A stretch of DNA of 57,408 nucleotides, taken from Acidimicrobiaceae bacterium. Lineage in GTDB: Bacteria; Actinomycetota; Acidimicrobiia; Acidimicrobiales; RAAP-2. Below are positions 7,903-16,675 of this stretch, piece after piece (position 1 is the stretch's first letter; every line of letters starts with the position of its first letter). The notes beneath the pieces are model-generated. The model saw nothing but the letters and a program-made list of their open reading frames with translations. It did no database searches and had not been told where the DNA came from. The translations under genes were made by a program, and so were the position numbers. Location: NCBI GenBank assembly GCA_003138815.1, contig PLHD01000071.1, positions 1-57,408 on the forward strand. The letters are read 5' to 3'.

Positions 7903-8910
7903 ATGATGAGAACGAAGATGCGTTGGCTTGTCGGCATAGCCGCGGGGGCCACGCTGCTGTCGTCGGCGCTCACGGGCTTGGGCGTCGCACAGGCGGCGAC
8001 CAAGCACAAGCATTACAAGGTGGCGTATATGTCGTACGGGGTGGCGAATAGCTATGACGCCCCGATGCTGGCGGCGGCCAAGGCGGTCGCGGGTGCCAAT
8101 GGCATCAGCGTCACCGTGTTCGACTCCCAAAGCTCATACACCACGCAGGTGTCACAGCTGCAGGACGTCATCAACTCTGGCCAGTACCAGGGCGTCATCA
8201 CTCAGCCGATCTACGGTGCGGCCCTGATCTCGACGGTCAAGAAGGCCCTCAAGAAGGGGATCAAGGTCGTCAACATCGACCAGATCCTTGGCGCGAAGTA
8301 CACGAGCGACCAGATCCAGGTCCCGGGGCTCTCTGGCAACGTGGTCTTCTTCCCGTCAAAGATCGGTACACAGCTGGGCCAGTTGACTAACCAGGCGTGC
8401 GCGGGAGCCAACCCTTGCAAGATTGGCTTGGTACACAACTACACGGGCTACGAGCCGGACTCGGCCATCACGACGGCTTTCGATACGCAGATCGCCAAGA
8501 ACGCCAGCGACTCGATCGTCGCCCAGGCCGACGGCCTGTACCAGGCTGGCGTGGCGTTAACTCAGGTGCAGGACATGCTGGTCGCCAACCCAAGTCTGAA
8601 TGTAATCGTCGGCTCCGACCAGGACTGCGAGGGGGCCCAGTCGGCTCTGGCCGCGGTCAAGAACACGACGGTGAAGCTCGTCTGCTACGGGGCGAGCGCT
8701 GCCGGTGTCACAGCCCTCAAGAGCGGTGCGTGGTTCGCTGACGTGGCCCAAATGCCGGCAACGGAGGGCCAGATTGGGATGAGCATGCTCATCAAGGCCA
8801 TGAAGACTGGCAAGAAGAGCGGTTCGGAGAACCCGGTTGCGGCCCTGCCGAACAACGGCATCCTCACCAAGGCCAACGTCAATAAGTTCACCGCCGAGTG
8901 GCCGGGCTGA
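7903..8910 (+). CDS. ABC importer substrate-binding protein, ribose-type (Peripla_BP_4)
   Basis: 335 residues; ATG at 7903 with AAGGGGGGAACC upstream, not the in-frame codon 126 nt earlier. Signal peptide about 1-31 (MRWLVGIAAGATLLSSALTG, cleavage near AQAA); no lipobox Cys. The mature protein shows two lobes. The first opens with YKVAYMSYGVANSYDAPMLA and has QLQDVINSGQYQGVITQPIY; the second has NPCKIGLVHNYTGYEPDS and NVIVGSDQDCEG. The latter resembles the sugar-binding RbsB family, in which SDQ sits at the ligand hinge. Relatives bind ribose, autoinducer-2, polyols or nucleosides. The ligand here is not known. It feeds the ATPase and permease encoded next. Confidence 0.9.
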   Translation: MMRTKMRWLVGIAAGATLLSSALTGLGVAQAATKHKHYKVAYMSYGVANSYDAPMLAAAKAVAGANGISVTVFDSQSSYTTQVSQLQDVINSGQYQGVITQPIYGAALISTVKKALKKGIKVVNIDQILGAKYTSDQIQVPGLSGNVVFFPSKIGTQLGQLTNQACAGANPCKIGLVHNYTGYEPDSAITTAFDTQIAKNASDSIVAQADGLYQAGVALTQVQDMLVANPSLNVIVGSDQDCEGAQSALAAVKNTTVKLVCYGASAAGVTALKSGAWFADVAQMPATEGQIGMSMLIKAMKTGKKSGSENPVAALPNNGILTKANVNKFTAEWPG

Positions 8911-8968
8911 TCGGCGTGACACGAGGCACTCAAGAGTTCGTGCTCTGAGAAATTGGTTCTGACCAAAC

Positions 8969-10513
8969 ATGTCGGCAGGAACATTTGAGGAGCACCCCCA
9001 CCGAACCGCGGACACTCCCGGCGACGACCTGGTCGTCGCCGGAGTGTCGAAGCGCTTCGGTGGGGTCCCTGCCCTGAGCGACGTCTCGCTGGCCATCGAG
9101 CCGGGCAAGGTCCACGCACTGATCGGCGAGAATGGCGCCGGCAAGTCGACGTTAGGCAAGATCATCTCCGGAGTGATTGAGCCCGACGAGGGGACGCTGA
9201 CCTTAGGGGGACGGTCCCTCGTGCTGCGCTCGCCGCGAGAGGCGCTCGCTCACGGCATCGTCACTATCGCCCAGGAGCTCGCTATCGTCCCGGGCCTCAC
9301 GGTGGCGGAGAACGTCTACCTCGGCTCGGAGGTTGCCACCGCCGGCTTCGTCCGTCGTCGCGAGGTGCACCGCCGGTTCCGTGAGCTGGCCCACCGCGTT
9401 CACTTTGAGCTCTCTCCCGACGTCCTCGCTGGGAATATCTCTACCGCCGATCGGCAGAAGGTGGAGATCATGCGGGCGTTGTCGCGTAACGCGTCGATCG
9501 TGGTGATGGACGAACCATCGGCGGCTCTCTCGAGTCACGAGTCTGCGGCCCTCCACGAGGTGATCCGTTCCTTGGCCCGCCAGGGCAGCGCCGTGGTGCT
9601 CATCTCGCATTTCCTTTCCGAGGTGCTGTCCCTGTCCGACATCATCACGACCCTGCGCGACGGTCGCCTCATCAGTACCGTGGACGCCAAGACCGCGACC
9701 GAGGAGTCGCTGATTGAGGGGATGCTGGGACGGTCGTGGACCGCGGCATTCCCGGAAAAGGTTCCCGTCGATGCGGACGCGCCCGTCGTCCTCGAGGTCG
9801 ACCACGTGAGTGCGCGAGGAGTGCTGGACTGCTCCCTCGTCCTACGTCGGGGGGAGATCCTCGGAATCGCTGGATTAGTCGGCGCTGGCCGGTCGGAACT
9901 CGCTCGGGCCATCTTTCGCGACGCCAAGATTTCCGGGGGGACCGTCCGACTGAACGGTACCGGACTTGCCAAACGTAGCCCGCACCGCTCGATCCAACGC
10001 GGTCTCGTCCTGATCCCCGAGTCGCGCAAGGAGATGGGCCTGCTCATGGGCCGCTCTGTCAGAGAGAACATCTCGCTCTCGCGACTCGACCTCGTGAGCC
10101 GTCTGGGGTGGATCGCGGGTATCCGTGAGCGGCGTGCGGTGTCCCAGTTGATGAAGAAGACCACCGTCAAGGCGGCCAACATGGGAATGTCCGCGACGAT
10201 GCTGTCAGGCGGCAATCAACAGAAGCTACTCTTTGCCCGGTCCGTGATGTGCTCGCCCTCCGTGCTGATCGCCGACGAGCCGACGCGCGGCGTTGACGTT
10301 GGCGCGAAGCGGGCGATCTACGACCTCCTGGTGGAGATGGCCCAAGACGGAATGGGAATCATCGTTATCTCCTCCGAGCTCGAGGAGGTCCTCGGGCTCG
10401 CCCATCGCACCCTGGTGATGCGGCACGGACGCATCACCGCCGAACTGACCGGTGATGACATGAACGAACAGGCCGTGCTCGCGGCCGCCTTTTCCGAGAC
10501 AAACGCCACCTGA
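8969..10513 (+). CDS. ABC importer ATPase with two nucleotide-binding domains (RbsA/MglA type)
   Basis: 514 residues. The first ATPase domain has Walker A GENGAGKST (53-61) and Walker B IVVMDEPSAAL; its signature is degenerate (ISTADRQKVEI instead of LSxGxQQ). The second has a degenerate Walker A (GLVGAGRSE) and a good signature LSGGNQQK with LIADEPTRGVDVG. One weak and one good half per domain is normal for this family. The ribosome site is poor (no clear GGAGG before 8969), in contrast to the flanking genes, so its level may be limiting. It lies 58 nt after the binding protein and 9 nt before the permease. Confidence 0.93.
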   Translation: MSAGTFEEHPHRTADTPGDDLVVAGVSKRFGGVPALSDVSLAIEPGKVHALIGENGAGKSTLGKIISGVIEPDEGTLTLGGRSLVLRSPREALAHGIVTIAQELAIVPGLTVAENVYLGSEVATAGFVRRREVHRRFRELAHRVHFELSPDVLAGNISTADRQKVEIMRALSRNASIVVMDEPSAALSSHESAALHEVIRSLARQGSAVVLISHFLSEVLSLSDIITTLRDGRLISTVDAKTATEESLIEGMLGRSWTAAFPEKVPVDADAPVVLEVDHVSARGVLDCSLVLRRGEILGIAGLVGAGRSELARAIFRDAKISGGTVRLNGTGLAKRSPHRSIQRGLVLIPESRKEMGLLMGRSVRENISLSRLDLVSRLGWIAGIRERRAVSQLMKKTTVKAANMGMSATMLSGGNQQKLLFARSVMCSPSVLIADEPTRGVDVGAKRAIYDLLVEMAQDGMGIIVISSELEEVLGLAHRTLVMRHGRITAELTGDDMNEQAVLAAAFSETNAT

Positions 10514-10522
10514 GGAGACCAG

Positions 10523-11539
10523 ATGACGAACCAGATCGATGACCACCTAGACGAACTTGAAGAGGGCGACACCGCGCTCGGCGGATTGCGTTCCGCCAGC
10601 TCGAGGTTGCTGCACTCCTGGCGGACGGCTGGGATCCTCATTCCCTTTCTCGTGCTATTCGCGGTCCTCTCGATTACGAGCCAGCCGTTCCTCCACACAA
10701 CGAACCTCATCAACATCCTCGACCAGCAGGCCGCGACTCTCTGCATCGCCGCCGCGGGAACACTGGTGCTCGTCGCCGGCGGAATCGACCTCTCCGTCGG
10801 GGCGACCTACGGGCTCGCCACCGTGGTGGCGGGCGAGATCGCCGCTCACCACTCGCCGGTGCTCGCCATCGTCGCGGCCATCGCCGTGGGTCTGTTCGTC
10901 GGTTTGCTTAACGGGCTCATCGTCACGGTGTTCAAGATCAATGCGCTGATCACCACTCTGGCGATGTCGTTCGTTATCGGTGGTTTGGCACTCAAGGTGA
11001 GCGGCGGGAACCTTATCGTCCTCTCGGCCAACTCGGGGTTCTACAAGTTCGCTAATTCCCAGTTCCTTACGGTTCCCAGCGCAGTGTGGATGACGCTCGC
11101 CTTCGTAGTCGTCTTGGGCCTGCTGCTGTCGCGCACTACGTTCGGCCGCTACATGGTGGCCTCGGGGGGCAACGCCGAGGCCGGGCGCCTCGCCGGAGTG
11201 CGGGTGAACAGGATCCGCGTCGTCACCTTCACCCTGAGCGGCGGCGCTGCGGCCCTTGGCGGGGTCATCGACATCTCCCGCCTGCTCAGCGCCCAAGCGG
11301 CGAGCGGTGGCAGCGCTCTCGCGTTCACGGTTCTGGCGGGTATCGTGGTGGGTGGGACCTCGATCGCCGGCGGCGAAGGTTCGGTCTGGCGCACGGGAAT
11401 CGGCGTTCTCTTCATTGCGCTGATCGGTAACGGGTTCAACCTGCTCGGGATCGACCCGCTCTACCAGCAGATCGTCCTCGGGGTGATCCTGCTGATTGCG
11501 GTGGGCCTCGACTCGTGGGCCCGCCAGCGCCGGTCCTAG
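10523..11539 (+). CDS. ABC importer permease, RbsC family (BPD_transp_2)
   Basis: 338 residues; ATG at 10523 with GAGGAG upstream, 9 nt after the ATPase gene. A polar N-terminal extension of about 40 residues is followed by eight to ten hydrophobic segments. Typical family features are LVLVAGGIDLSVGATYGLAT (first conserved loop, GIDLSVG) and GGTSIAGGEGSVWRTGIGV near the C-terminus. It forms the membrane channel as a dimer for the binding protein and ATPase before it. Family substrates are pentoses, polyols and nucleosides; none is indicated here. Confidence 0.92.
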   Translation: MTNQIDDHLDELEEGDTALGGLRSASSRLLHSWRTAGILIPFLVLFAVLSITSQPFLHTTNLINILDQQAATLCIAAAGTLVLVAGGIDLSVGATYGLATVVAGEIAAHHSPVLAIVAAIAVGLFVGLLNGLIVTVFKINALITTLAMSFVIGGLALKVSGGNLIVLSANSGFYKFANSQFLTVPSAVWMTLAFVVVLGLLLSRTTFGRYMVASGGNAEAGRLAGVRVNRIRVVTFTLSGGAAALGGVIDISRLLSAQAASGGSALAFTVLAGIVVGGTSIAGGEGSVWRTGIGVLFIALIGNGFNLLGIDPLYQQIVLGVILLIAVGLDSWARQRRS

Positions 11540-11575
11540 GGCCTCGCACAGTCAAGTTCAAAACCAGGAGAAACC

Positions 11576-12928
11576 ATGGGAATTCACACTTACGGAAGCA
11601 ACTCGGTAGATTGGGAGAGCCGCGTCGACATGCCCCGTCTGCGCGAGGAGCGCCTCGCCAAGTTGCAGGCGGAGTTGGAGCGCTCGGACCTGGGGGCGCT
11701 CCTAACCTTCGATTTCCACAACATCCGCTACATGACCGGTACCCACATTGGCACCTGGGCAATGGACAAGCTCATTCGCTTCGCCCTGCTGCCGCGCGGC
11801 GGCAAGCCCATTGTCTGGGATTTCGGTTCGGCGGCTCGCCATCATCAGCTCTACAATCCTTGGCTGAGCGGCGTGCAGGTGATGCCCGATGGATCACAAG
11901 TTCCCTACGAGGGCGCACGGGCCGGCCTGTCAACGTTGCGTGGGGCTATCCCCCCGGGTGCGGACAGAGCCGGGGATGTCGTCGCGAAGATCAAGGAGGT
12001 GCTCCTTCAATTCGGACTACAGAATGAGGCCGTCGGTGTCGACATCGTGGAGATGCCGATCCTCGCCGCCTTCGCGAAGGAGGGAATCAGGTTGGTCGAC
12101 GGTCAGCAGGTCTTCCTCGAGGCCCGCCGAATCAAGACCAGTGATGAGATCTCTCTCTTGACCCAAGCCGCCTCGATGGTCGACGCCGCGTACGAGGAGC
12201 TGTACACGTTCTTGCGACCTGGCGTGAAGGAGAACGAGTGCGTTGCTGTGGTCAACAAGACGCTGTACGACCTGGGTTCCGAACACGTCGAAGGCGTGAA
12301 CGCGATCTCCGGAGAACGGTGCTCACCGCACCCTCACGTCTACAGCGACCGTCTCATCCGTCCCGGTGATCCGGCGTTCTTCGACATTCTTCACAGTTTC
12401 AACGGATATCGGACCTGCTACTACCGGACCTTTGCCGTGGGCAGCGCCTCGGTCGCTCAACGCGACGCGTATACCAAGTGCCGCGAGTTGATTGACATCG
12501 CCATCTCCCTGGTGAGACCCGGTGCGACCACGGCCGACATCGTCTCCATCTGGCCCAAGGCCGAGGACTTCGGCTTTCCGAACGAAGAGGCGGCCTTTGG
12601 ACTGCAGTATGGCCACGGGATCGGCCTGTCGATCTGGGAGCGACCGATCTTCAGCCGAATGGTCTCCTTCGACCACCCCGAGGTGCTCGAAGAGGGGATG
12701 GTGTTCGCCCTCGAGACGTACTGGCCCGCCAAGGACGGATGGTCGGCTGCCCGAATCGAGGAGGAGGTCGTGGTGACCGCAACGGGCTGCGAGGTGATAA
12801 CGAAGTTCCCGGCCGAGGAGCTTCTCGTCGCGGGTAAGAGATACTACGCAGCCGGGGGAGCGCTCTCTGAGCTTCGAGAGTCGCAGTCGAACCTGAACAC
12901 GTCATGGGGACGAGGCGAGTCCAAGTAG
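11576..12928 (+). CDS. M24-family pita-bread hydrolase, DddP/creatinase-like
   Basis: 450 residues; ATG at 11576 with CAGGAGAAA upstream. N-terminal creatinase-like domain (to about 185; ALLTFDFHNIRYMTG) and C-terminal pita-bread domain. The five metal ligands expected for M24 align as D270, C281, H347, E380 and E396/397. The second one, normally Asp exactly 11 residues after the first, is Cys in NGYRTCYYRTF. The N-terminal pattern (FDxxNIRY ... PIVWDF ... NPW) resembles the DMSP lyase DddP more than Xaa-Pro peptidases, which is a remembered resemblance. It is the last gene of the importer operon (36 nt after the permease), so it probably cleaves the imported compound. A peptidase, creatinase-like amidinohydrolase or lyase role are all open. 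Confidence 0.8.
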   Translation: MGIHTYGSNSVDWESRVDMPRLREERLAKLQAELERSDLGALLTFDFHNIRYMTGTHIGTWAMDKLIRFALLPRGGKPIVWDFGSAARHHQLYNPWLSGVQVMPDGSQVPYEGARAGLSTLRGAIPPGADRAGDVVAKIKEVLLQFGLQNEAVGVDIVEMPILAAFAKEGIRLVDGQQVFLEARRIKTSDEISLLTQAASMVDAAYEELYTFLRPGVKENECVAVVNKTLYDLGSEHVEGVNAISGERCSPHPHVYSDRLIRPGDPAFFDILHSFNGYRTCYYRTFAVGSASVAQRDAYTKCRELIDIAISLVRPGATTADIVSIWPKAEDFGFPNEEAAFGLQYGHGIGLSIWERPIFSRMVSFDHPEVLEEGMVFALETYWPAKDGWSAARIEEEVVVTATGCEVITKFPAEELLVAGKRYYAAGGALSELRESQSNLNTSWGRGESK

Positions 12929-13059
12929 CTTCACTCGACGGGGGTGTCAAGGGCGGCTCGTGGACGTAGGTGCCACCTGAGTGGTGCAACGGTCATGCCT
13001 CCACCGTTGACGCCTGGCGGCTGGCGTTGCCCTCAACGAGACTCCGAAGGTGGGTCCAT

Positions 13060-13230
13060 CTTCAATCGGTGATGTTCGGAGCCGTCTCGATTGTTCGGCC
13101 CGAGAGAACGACACCGGTTCCACGAGCGGCCAGGGTCCTGACGATCTCCTTGCCAATTCCCGACGTGCCACCGAGTACCACTGCGCAGCGGCCTCTCGCT
13201 TCGGGCTGATCTTGAATCGGCAACTTGACA
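13060..13230 (-). pseudogene. Remnant of an SDR gene 5' end
   Basis: On the minus strand, about 55 codons from 13230 read into VVLGGTSGIGKEIVRTLAAR and then SGRTIETAP before a TGA. This is nearly the same as the N-terminus of the intact SDR at 5228-5941 (VVLGGTSGIGKEIVKSLAAK, SGRTTETA). Everything beyond the first Rossmann motif is gone. It sits just past the end of the importer operon, so the locus may once have held a second SDR, or this is the scar of a duplication. Confidence 0.7.
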
Positions 13231-13621
13231 TCACTCTACGAGCGTTTAACTGTACTGTACACATCGCATCTCCAGTCCCCGATACGTCGACGACTCCACA
13301 CCTGGAAATCTCTCGGGTGCGGGGAGGGGATACTTCTCGATTCGTTGCGAACTTGCCTGGAAAGAGACGTGCGGACCTTTGGATTGGCGCAATGTGGCCG
13401 GATTGGCCCTTTGGAGGGGAGCGCAGGATTCTGGATCGTCGCGGCCATCGGCACTGGTATTGGAGGCCGGCTGAATCCGTAGGTCTGAGGTGTCACCTGT
13501 GCACAGATAGGTGTGATGCTCTAATATGTTAAGCGCATGTGAACATTAATTCGAATCAGATGAAGTCAACTGTCAGGGCACTCGTAAGACGTTGTCCAAC
13601 CAACCAAACGAAGAGGACTAC
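13231..13621. other. Intergenic, no gene seen
   Basis: No convincing reading frame. Part of it (about 13386-13475) weakly resembles the distal part of the long repeat at 16780-16860 (shared GCAGGATT.TGGATCG pattern). The promoter of the NmrA-like gene should lie in its last 100 nt, but I see no clear -35/-10 pair. Confidence 0.4.
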
Positions 13622-14578
13622 ATGAACCAGACTGCTGCCAAGATCATTGCCGTAACCGGCGCGACCGGGGCCCAAGGGGGCGGGCTTATCCGGACAATCC
13701 TCGCCCATCCTGAAGGTGGATTTAGCGCCAGAGCGATTACCCGTGATCCCAGCTCCGAGAAGGCCAAGGCACTCGCTGCGCTCGGCGTGGAGGTGGTCCA
13801 GGGGGACCTCGATGACGAGGCGAGTCTGGTCGATGCCTTCGCTGGCGCTTATGGCGCCTACTGCGTCACAAACTTCTGGGAGCACTTCTCTCCAGCGAAA
13901 GAGAACACTCAGGCCGCCAACCTTGCCAGAGCGGCGAAGACCGCGGGTGTGTCCCATGTGATCTGGTCGACGCTCGAAGATGTTCGCAAGTGGGTTCCGC
14001 TTAGTGATGACCGCATGCCCACACTCATGGACCACTACAAGGTCCCGCACTTTGACGGCAAGGGTGAGTCCAACCACTTCTTCACTGACGCTGGCGTGCC
14101 CACGACGTTCCTCAATACTTCCTTCTATTGGGATAACTTGATCTACTTTGGGATGGGTCCCAAGCCGGGTGAAGATGGAACATTGGCCATCACTTTCCCG
14201 CTCGGTGACGCGAAGCTTGCCGGGATTGCCGCCGGCGATATCGGCGGTTGTGCCTATGGCATCTTCGTCGCCGGCAGCGAGATGATCGGCAAGACGGTTG
14301 GGATTGCCGGTGGGCACCTGAGCGGCCAGGAGATGGCGGCGAGTTTGAGTAAAGCACTGGGCAAGGAGGTCCGTTACAATGCCGTCAGCCCGGCCGTCTA
14401 CCGGACGTTCGGGTTCCCCGGAGCCGAGGACCTTGGCAACATGTTCCAGTTCAACGCCGAGTTCTCCGACGAGTACTGCGCGGCGCGTGACCTTGGTGCC
14501 TCGCGGAAGCTCAACCCCGATCTGCACACTTTCGACAAATGGCTCGAGGAGAACGTTGCCAAGATTCCGCTGGACTAG
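13622..14578 (+). CDS. NmrA-like NAD(P)-binding protein
   Basis: 318 residues; I chose the ATG at 13622, which has AGAGGA upstream. The extended N-terminus VTGATGAQGGGLIRTILA has the glycine motif GATGAQGG of NmrA/HSCARG proteins, with R at ITRDP for NADP contact. VEVVQGDLDDEASL and ANLARAAKTAGVSHVIWSTL are the usual family segments. Members act either as redox sensors binding NADP or as quinone/isoflavone-type reductases. The catalytic Lys of reductases is not obvious. It is a single gene with a hairpin terminator 28 nt downstream. Confidence 0.88.
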   Translation: MNQTAAKIIAVTGATGAQGGGLIRTILAHPEGGFSARAITRDPSSEKAKALAALGVEVVQGDLDDEASLVDAFAGAYGAYCVTNFWEHFSPAKENTQAANLARAAKTAGVSHVIWSTLEDVRKWVPLSDDRMPTLMDHYKVPHFDGKGESNHFFTDAGVPTTFLNTSFYWDNLIYFGMGPKPGEDGTLAITFPLGDAKLAGIAAGDIGGCAYGIFVAGSEMIGKTVGIAGGHLSGQEMAASLSKALGKEVRYNAVSPAVYRTFGFPGAEDLGNMFQFNAEFSDEYCAARDLGASRKLNPDLHTFDKWLEENVAKIPLD

Positions 14579-14606
14579 GTGCGGTTCCCAAACAGGTTGT
14601 TGGCAG

Positions 14607-14667
14607 TGAGGGGCCTCCCGGCCTCGGATTGGCGTTGCGACACGTCAACCGATCGGGAGGCCCCTCA
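14607..14667 (+). terminator. Hairpin after the NmrA-like gene
   Basis: Arms 14607-14620 (TGAGGGGCCTCCCG) and 14654-14667 (its exact reverse complement), 14 bp, with a 33-nt loop; no T-run. Ends the transcript of the gene at 13622-14578. Confidence 0.55.
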
Positions 14668-14878
14668 GTATCCTTCGCTTGAGCGAAACTGATCCGGCTG
14701 GAAGGTCTTGATCGTCCAGCCGGAGACGGTCAATTCCTGGATGCCTGAATGCGTGGCCGTTATTGCGGACGCGTCGCGTCGTGCCTTTTTTGAGTGGTCC
14801 GCCGCCAATGCGACGAGGGTCGCGCTGGTTTTGAAGACCGGCGATTACGACCTCGATACTCCAATGTCCTTTTGTGAC

Positions 14879-14920
14879 TGGAGGGCCGCCTGGGTCTCAA
14901 TCCGGGCACTGGGATCAAAG
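14879..14920 (-). repeat. tRNA-Lys 3'-half-like repeat, copy 2
   Basis: Degenerate copy: GCGGCCC acceptor strand and CCA end are kept (as TGGAGGGCCGC on the plus strand), and TGGGATCAAAGG corresponds to the anticodon-stem side. The T-stem has mismatches (loop ATTGAGA). About 40 nt downstream a weak T-arm-like GATTCGAATTCC may be further tRNA debris. Confidence 0.45.
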
Positions 14921-14987
14921 GAGTTAAGGCGAGTGCCGTCCGGAATTCGTGAAAGTTGGGGGATTCGAATTCCTGACCGCTTGACTG

Positions 14988-15180
14988 CCGTGCGGTCCTT
15001 TTCAGTTCGCTGTCGTTCACTGGTGATCGCAGTTGATTGGAGTACTGGGTTTTCGTTCGCCGGCGTTCAAGGCTGACCGTACGCAACCGCCGAGGTTCCT
15101 AAAGGCGTTGTCAAAGAAGATCCGCTTGCACACTGAGCAAAGGGTCAGGTTTCTGAGGCATTAGCTCCGGTGCCGGGCAC
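14988..15180 (+). repeat. Direct repeat A, left of the 15.4 kb gene
   Basis: Matches 16077-16240 (repeat B) over its whole length, apart from an extra stretch of about 35 nt. The best core is CACTGAG(C/T)AAAGGGTCAGG and the following GAGGCAT. The two copies flank a single 642-bp gene. Nature unknown; no transposase frame is recognisable in either copy. Confidence 0.6.
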
Positions 15181-15407
15181 TGGAGGACTACTCGACCACG
15201 TTTATCGAGGTAGTGGTCGGTCCAACAGACGTCGCAAGGTGTGAACGCGATGATCTGGCGTGAGGGTTGGCTCGAGTTCATTGGGTGGCCACCAGATGAT
15301 GCCTCGAGGAAGGAAGATCGGTTCGTAGAGCCAGAGACGACGTTCGACATCAGCCCCCATGTAGTGGTGAGTTACTTTTCATTATCATGCTTTCAACGGA
15401 GATAGAG

Positions 15408-16049
15408 ATGGGAAACGAAATGAAGATTGCGATCTACGGAGCGACCGGCATGATCGGCTCCGCGGTGGTGGCAGAGGCGGTGCTGCGCGGTCACGAGGTG
15501 ACTGGACTCAGTCGACGTGGCGGCCAACCAAACGCCGGTGAGTCGACTGCTTCATTGCGCTCAGTTCGTGGCGACGCGAGTGACCCCTCCTCAGTGAGGA
15601 CCGTTGCCGCCGAGAACGACGTCGTCGTTGTGGCCGCGGGTCCCTCACGCGAACCCGGCGGCGACCCTCGGGCGTTCCTCGACCTCGTCCGCGTGGTGAT
15701 GGGCGAGGTGGCGTCGACTCGACTCGTCGTAGTCGGCGGGGCAGGCAGCCTTCTCGCAGCACCGGGCACCCGTCTGATAGACCTACCCGAGTTTCCCGAG
15801 GCCTACAAGGTTGAGGCGCTCGCGCAGTCTGAGGCCCTGGATCTTCTTCGCGCCGCCGGACCTGAACTTGATTGGACGTACCTTTCGCCTGCTCCCGAGA
15901 TTGCTCCCGGTGCGAAGACTGGTATCTACAAACTTGGCGGCGACAGTCCCGCGGGCGACCGAATTACCGTTCCTGATTTTTCCGTCGCGCTAGTAGATGA
16001 AATTGAACACCCCGCGCACCACCGAGAAAGGTTCACCGTCGCCAATTAA
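15408..16049 (+). CDS. NAD(P)-binding protein, atypical short-chain/epimerase-like (NmrA/YwnB type)
   Basis: 213 residues; the ATG at 15408 has CGGAGA 8 nt upstream, better than the codons before and after it. MKIAIYGATGMIGSAVVAEA carries the nucleotide-binding GATGMIG motif, followed by VRGDASDPSSVRTVAAENDVVVVAAGPS and LVVVGGAGSLLAAPG. The C-terminal part (DRITVPDFSVALVDEIEHP) is typical of the YwnB/Rv-type NAD(P)H-binding family, whose members have no well established reaction. The gene is isolated and flanked by a pair of direct repeats of 165-190 bp, so it may have arrived as a small mobile cassette (inference). Confidence 0.85.
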   Translation: MGNEMKIAIYGATGMIGSAVVAEAVLRGHEVTGLSRRGGQPNAGESTASLRSVRGDASDPSSVRTVAAENDVVVVAAGPSREPGGDPRAFLDLVRVVMGEVASTRLVVVGGAGSLLAAPGTRLIDLPEFPEAYKVEALAQSEALDLLRAAGPELDWTYLSPAPEIAPGAKTGIYKLGGDSPAGDRITVPDFSVALVDEIEHPAHHRERFTVAN

Positions 16050-16076
16050 CGAAATGGCGAAGGATGGCTCGTGCGT

Positions 16077-16240
16077 GCCATGCGGTCTCTTGCAGTGCGC
16101 CGACGTTCACTGGTGACCGTAGTCAGTCTGAGTATTGGGTTTCCGCTCGCCGGCGTTGTCAAAGGCGTTGCTGAAGAAGATGCGCGGGCACACTGAGTAA
16201 AGGGTCAGGTTTCCGAGGCATCAACTCCAGTGTCGGGCAC
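16077..16240 (+). repeat. Direct repeat B, right of the 15.4 kb gene
   Basis: Partner of repeat A (14988-15180), same orientation, roughly three quarters identical by eye. It begins about 30 nt after the gene stop. Confidence 0.6.
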
Positions 16241-16675
16241 TATCTATGAGGGGTGAAGAAAAGATCTCGTGAACAGCCGCACCCTCCTGCGCAGGGTTCG
16301 TAGTTCATCGACGACTCATCAGGGCACTCCGCGTACAGATGGTGATGGATGTCTTAAGCGTCCGCATTCTTCGCGAGGGAGTTATGCACGGTGCGGGCAC
16401 CTGCCGGAAGGGTAGGGTTCTTTCCAAGCCAGAAGGGAGAAGAGGACTGGTCAGGTGCCATGCTTCTTCTGACCAGTTGTTTGCCTTTCATGGTCGTAGG
16501 CACTCCAGGGCGTTAAGGACACGACACCCTTGGCAAACGTGCGTCCGCCTCGTTAGGGCGCAATCCTCGGGAAATTGGTCCCCAGCTTTTCCGGCGCGAG
16601 TAGGCGCGTCTCTTCGTCGTCCGAAATAGTTCGTGACAAGGTGCCAATTTGGCCGCACAAGGGCCGTGCAATTGC

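Noticed and set aside
14953-14985. T-arm-like sequence with GATTCGAATTCC suggesting another tRNA piece
   Set aside because: The stem does not pair well (AGGAA against CCCCC) and no acceptor strand follows; too weak to list as a tRNA fragment.
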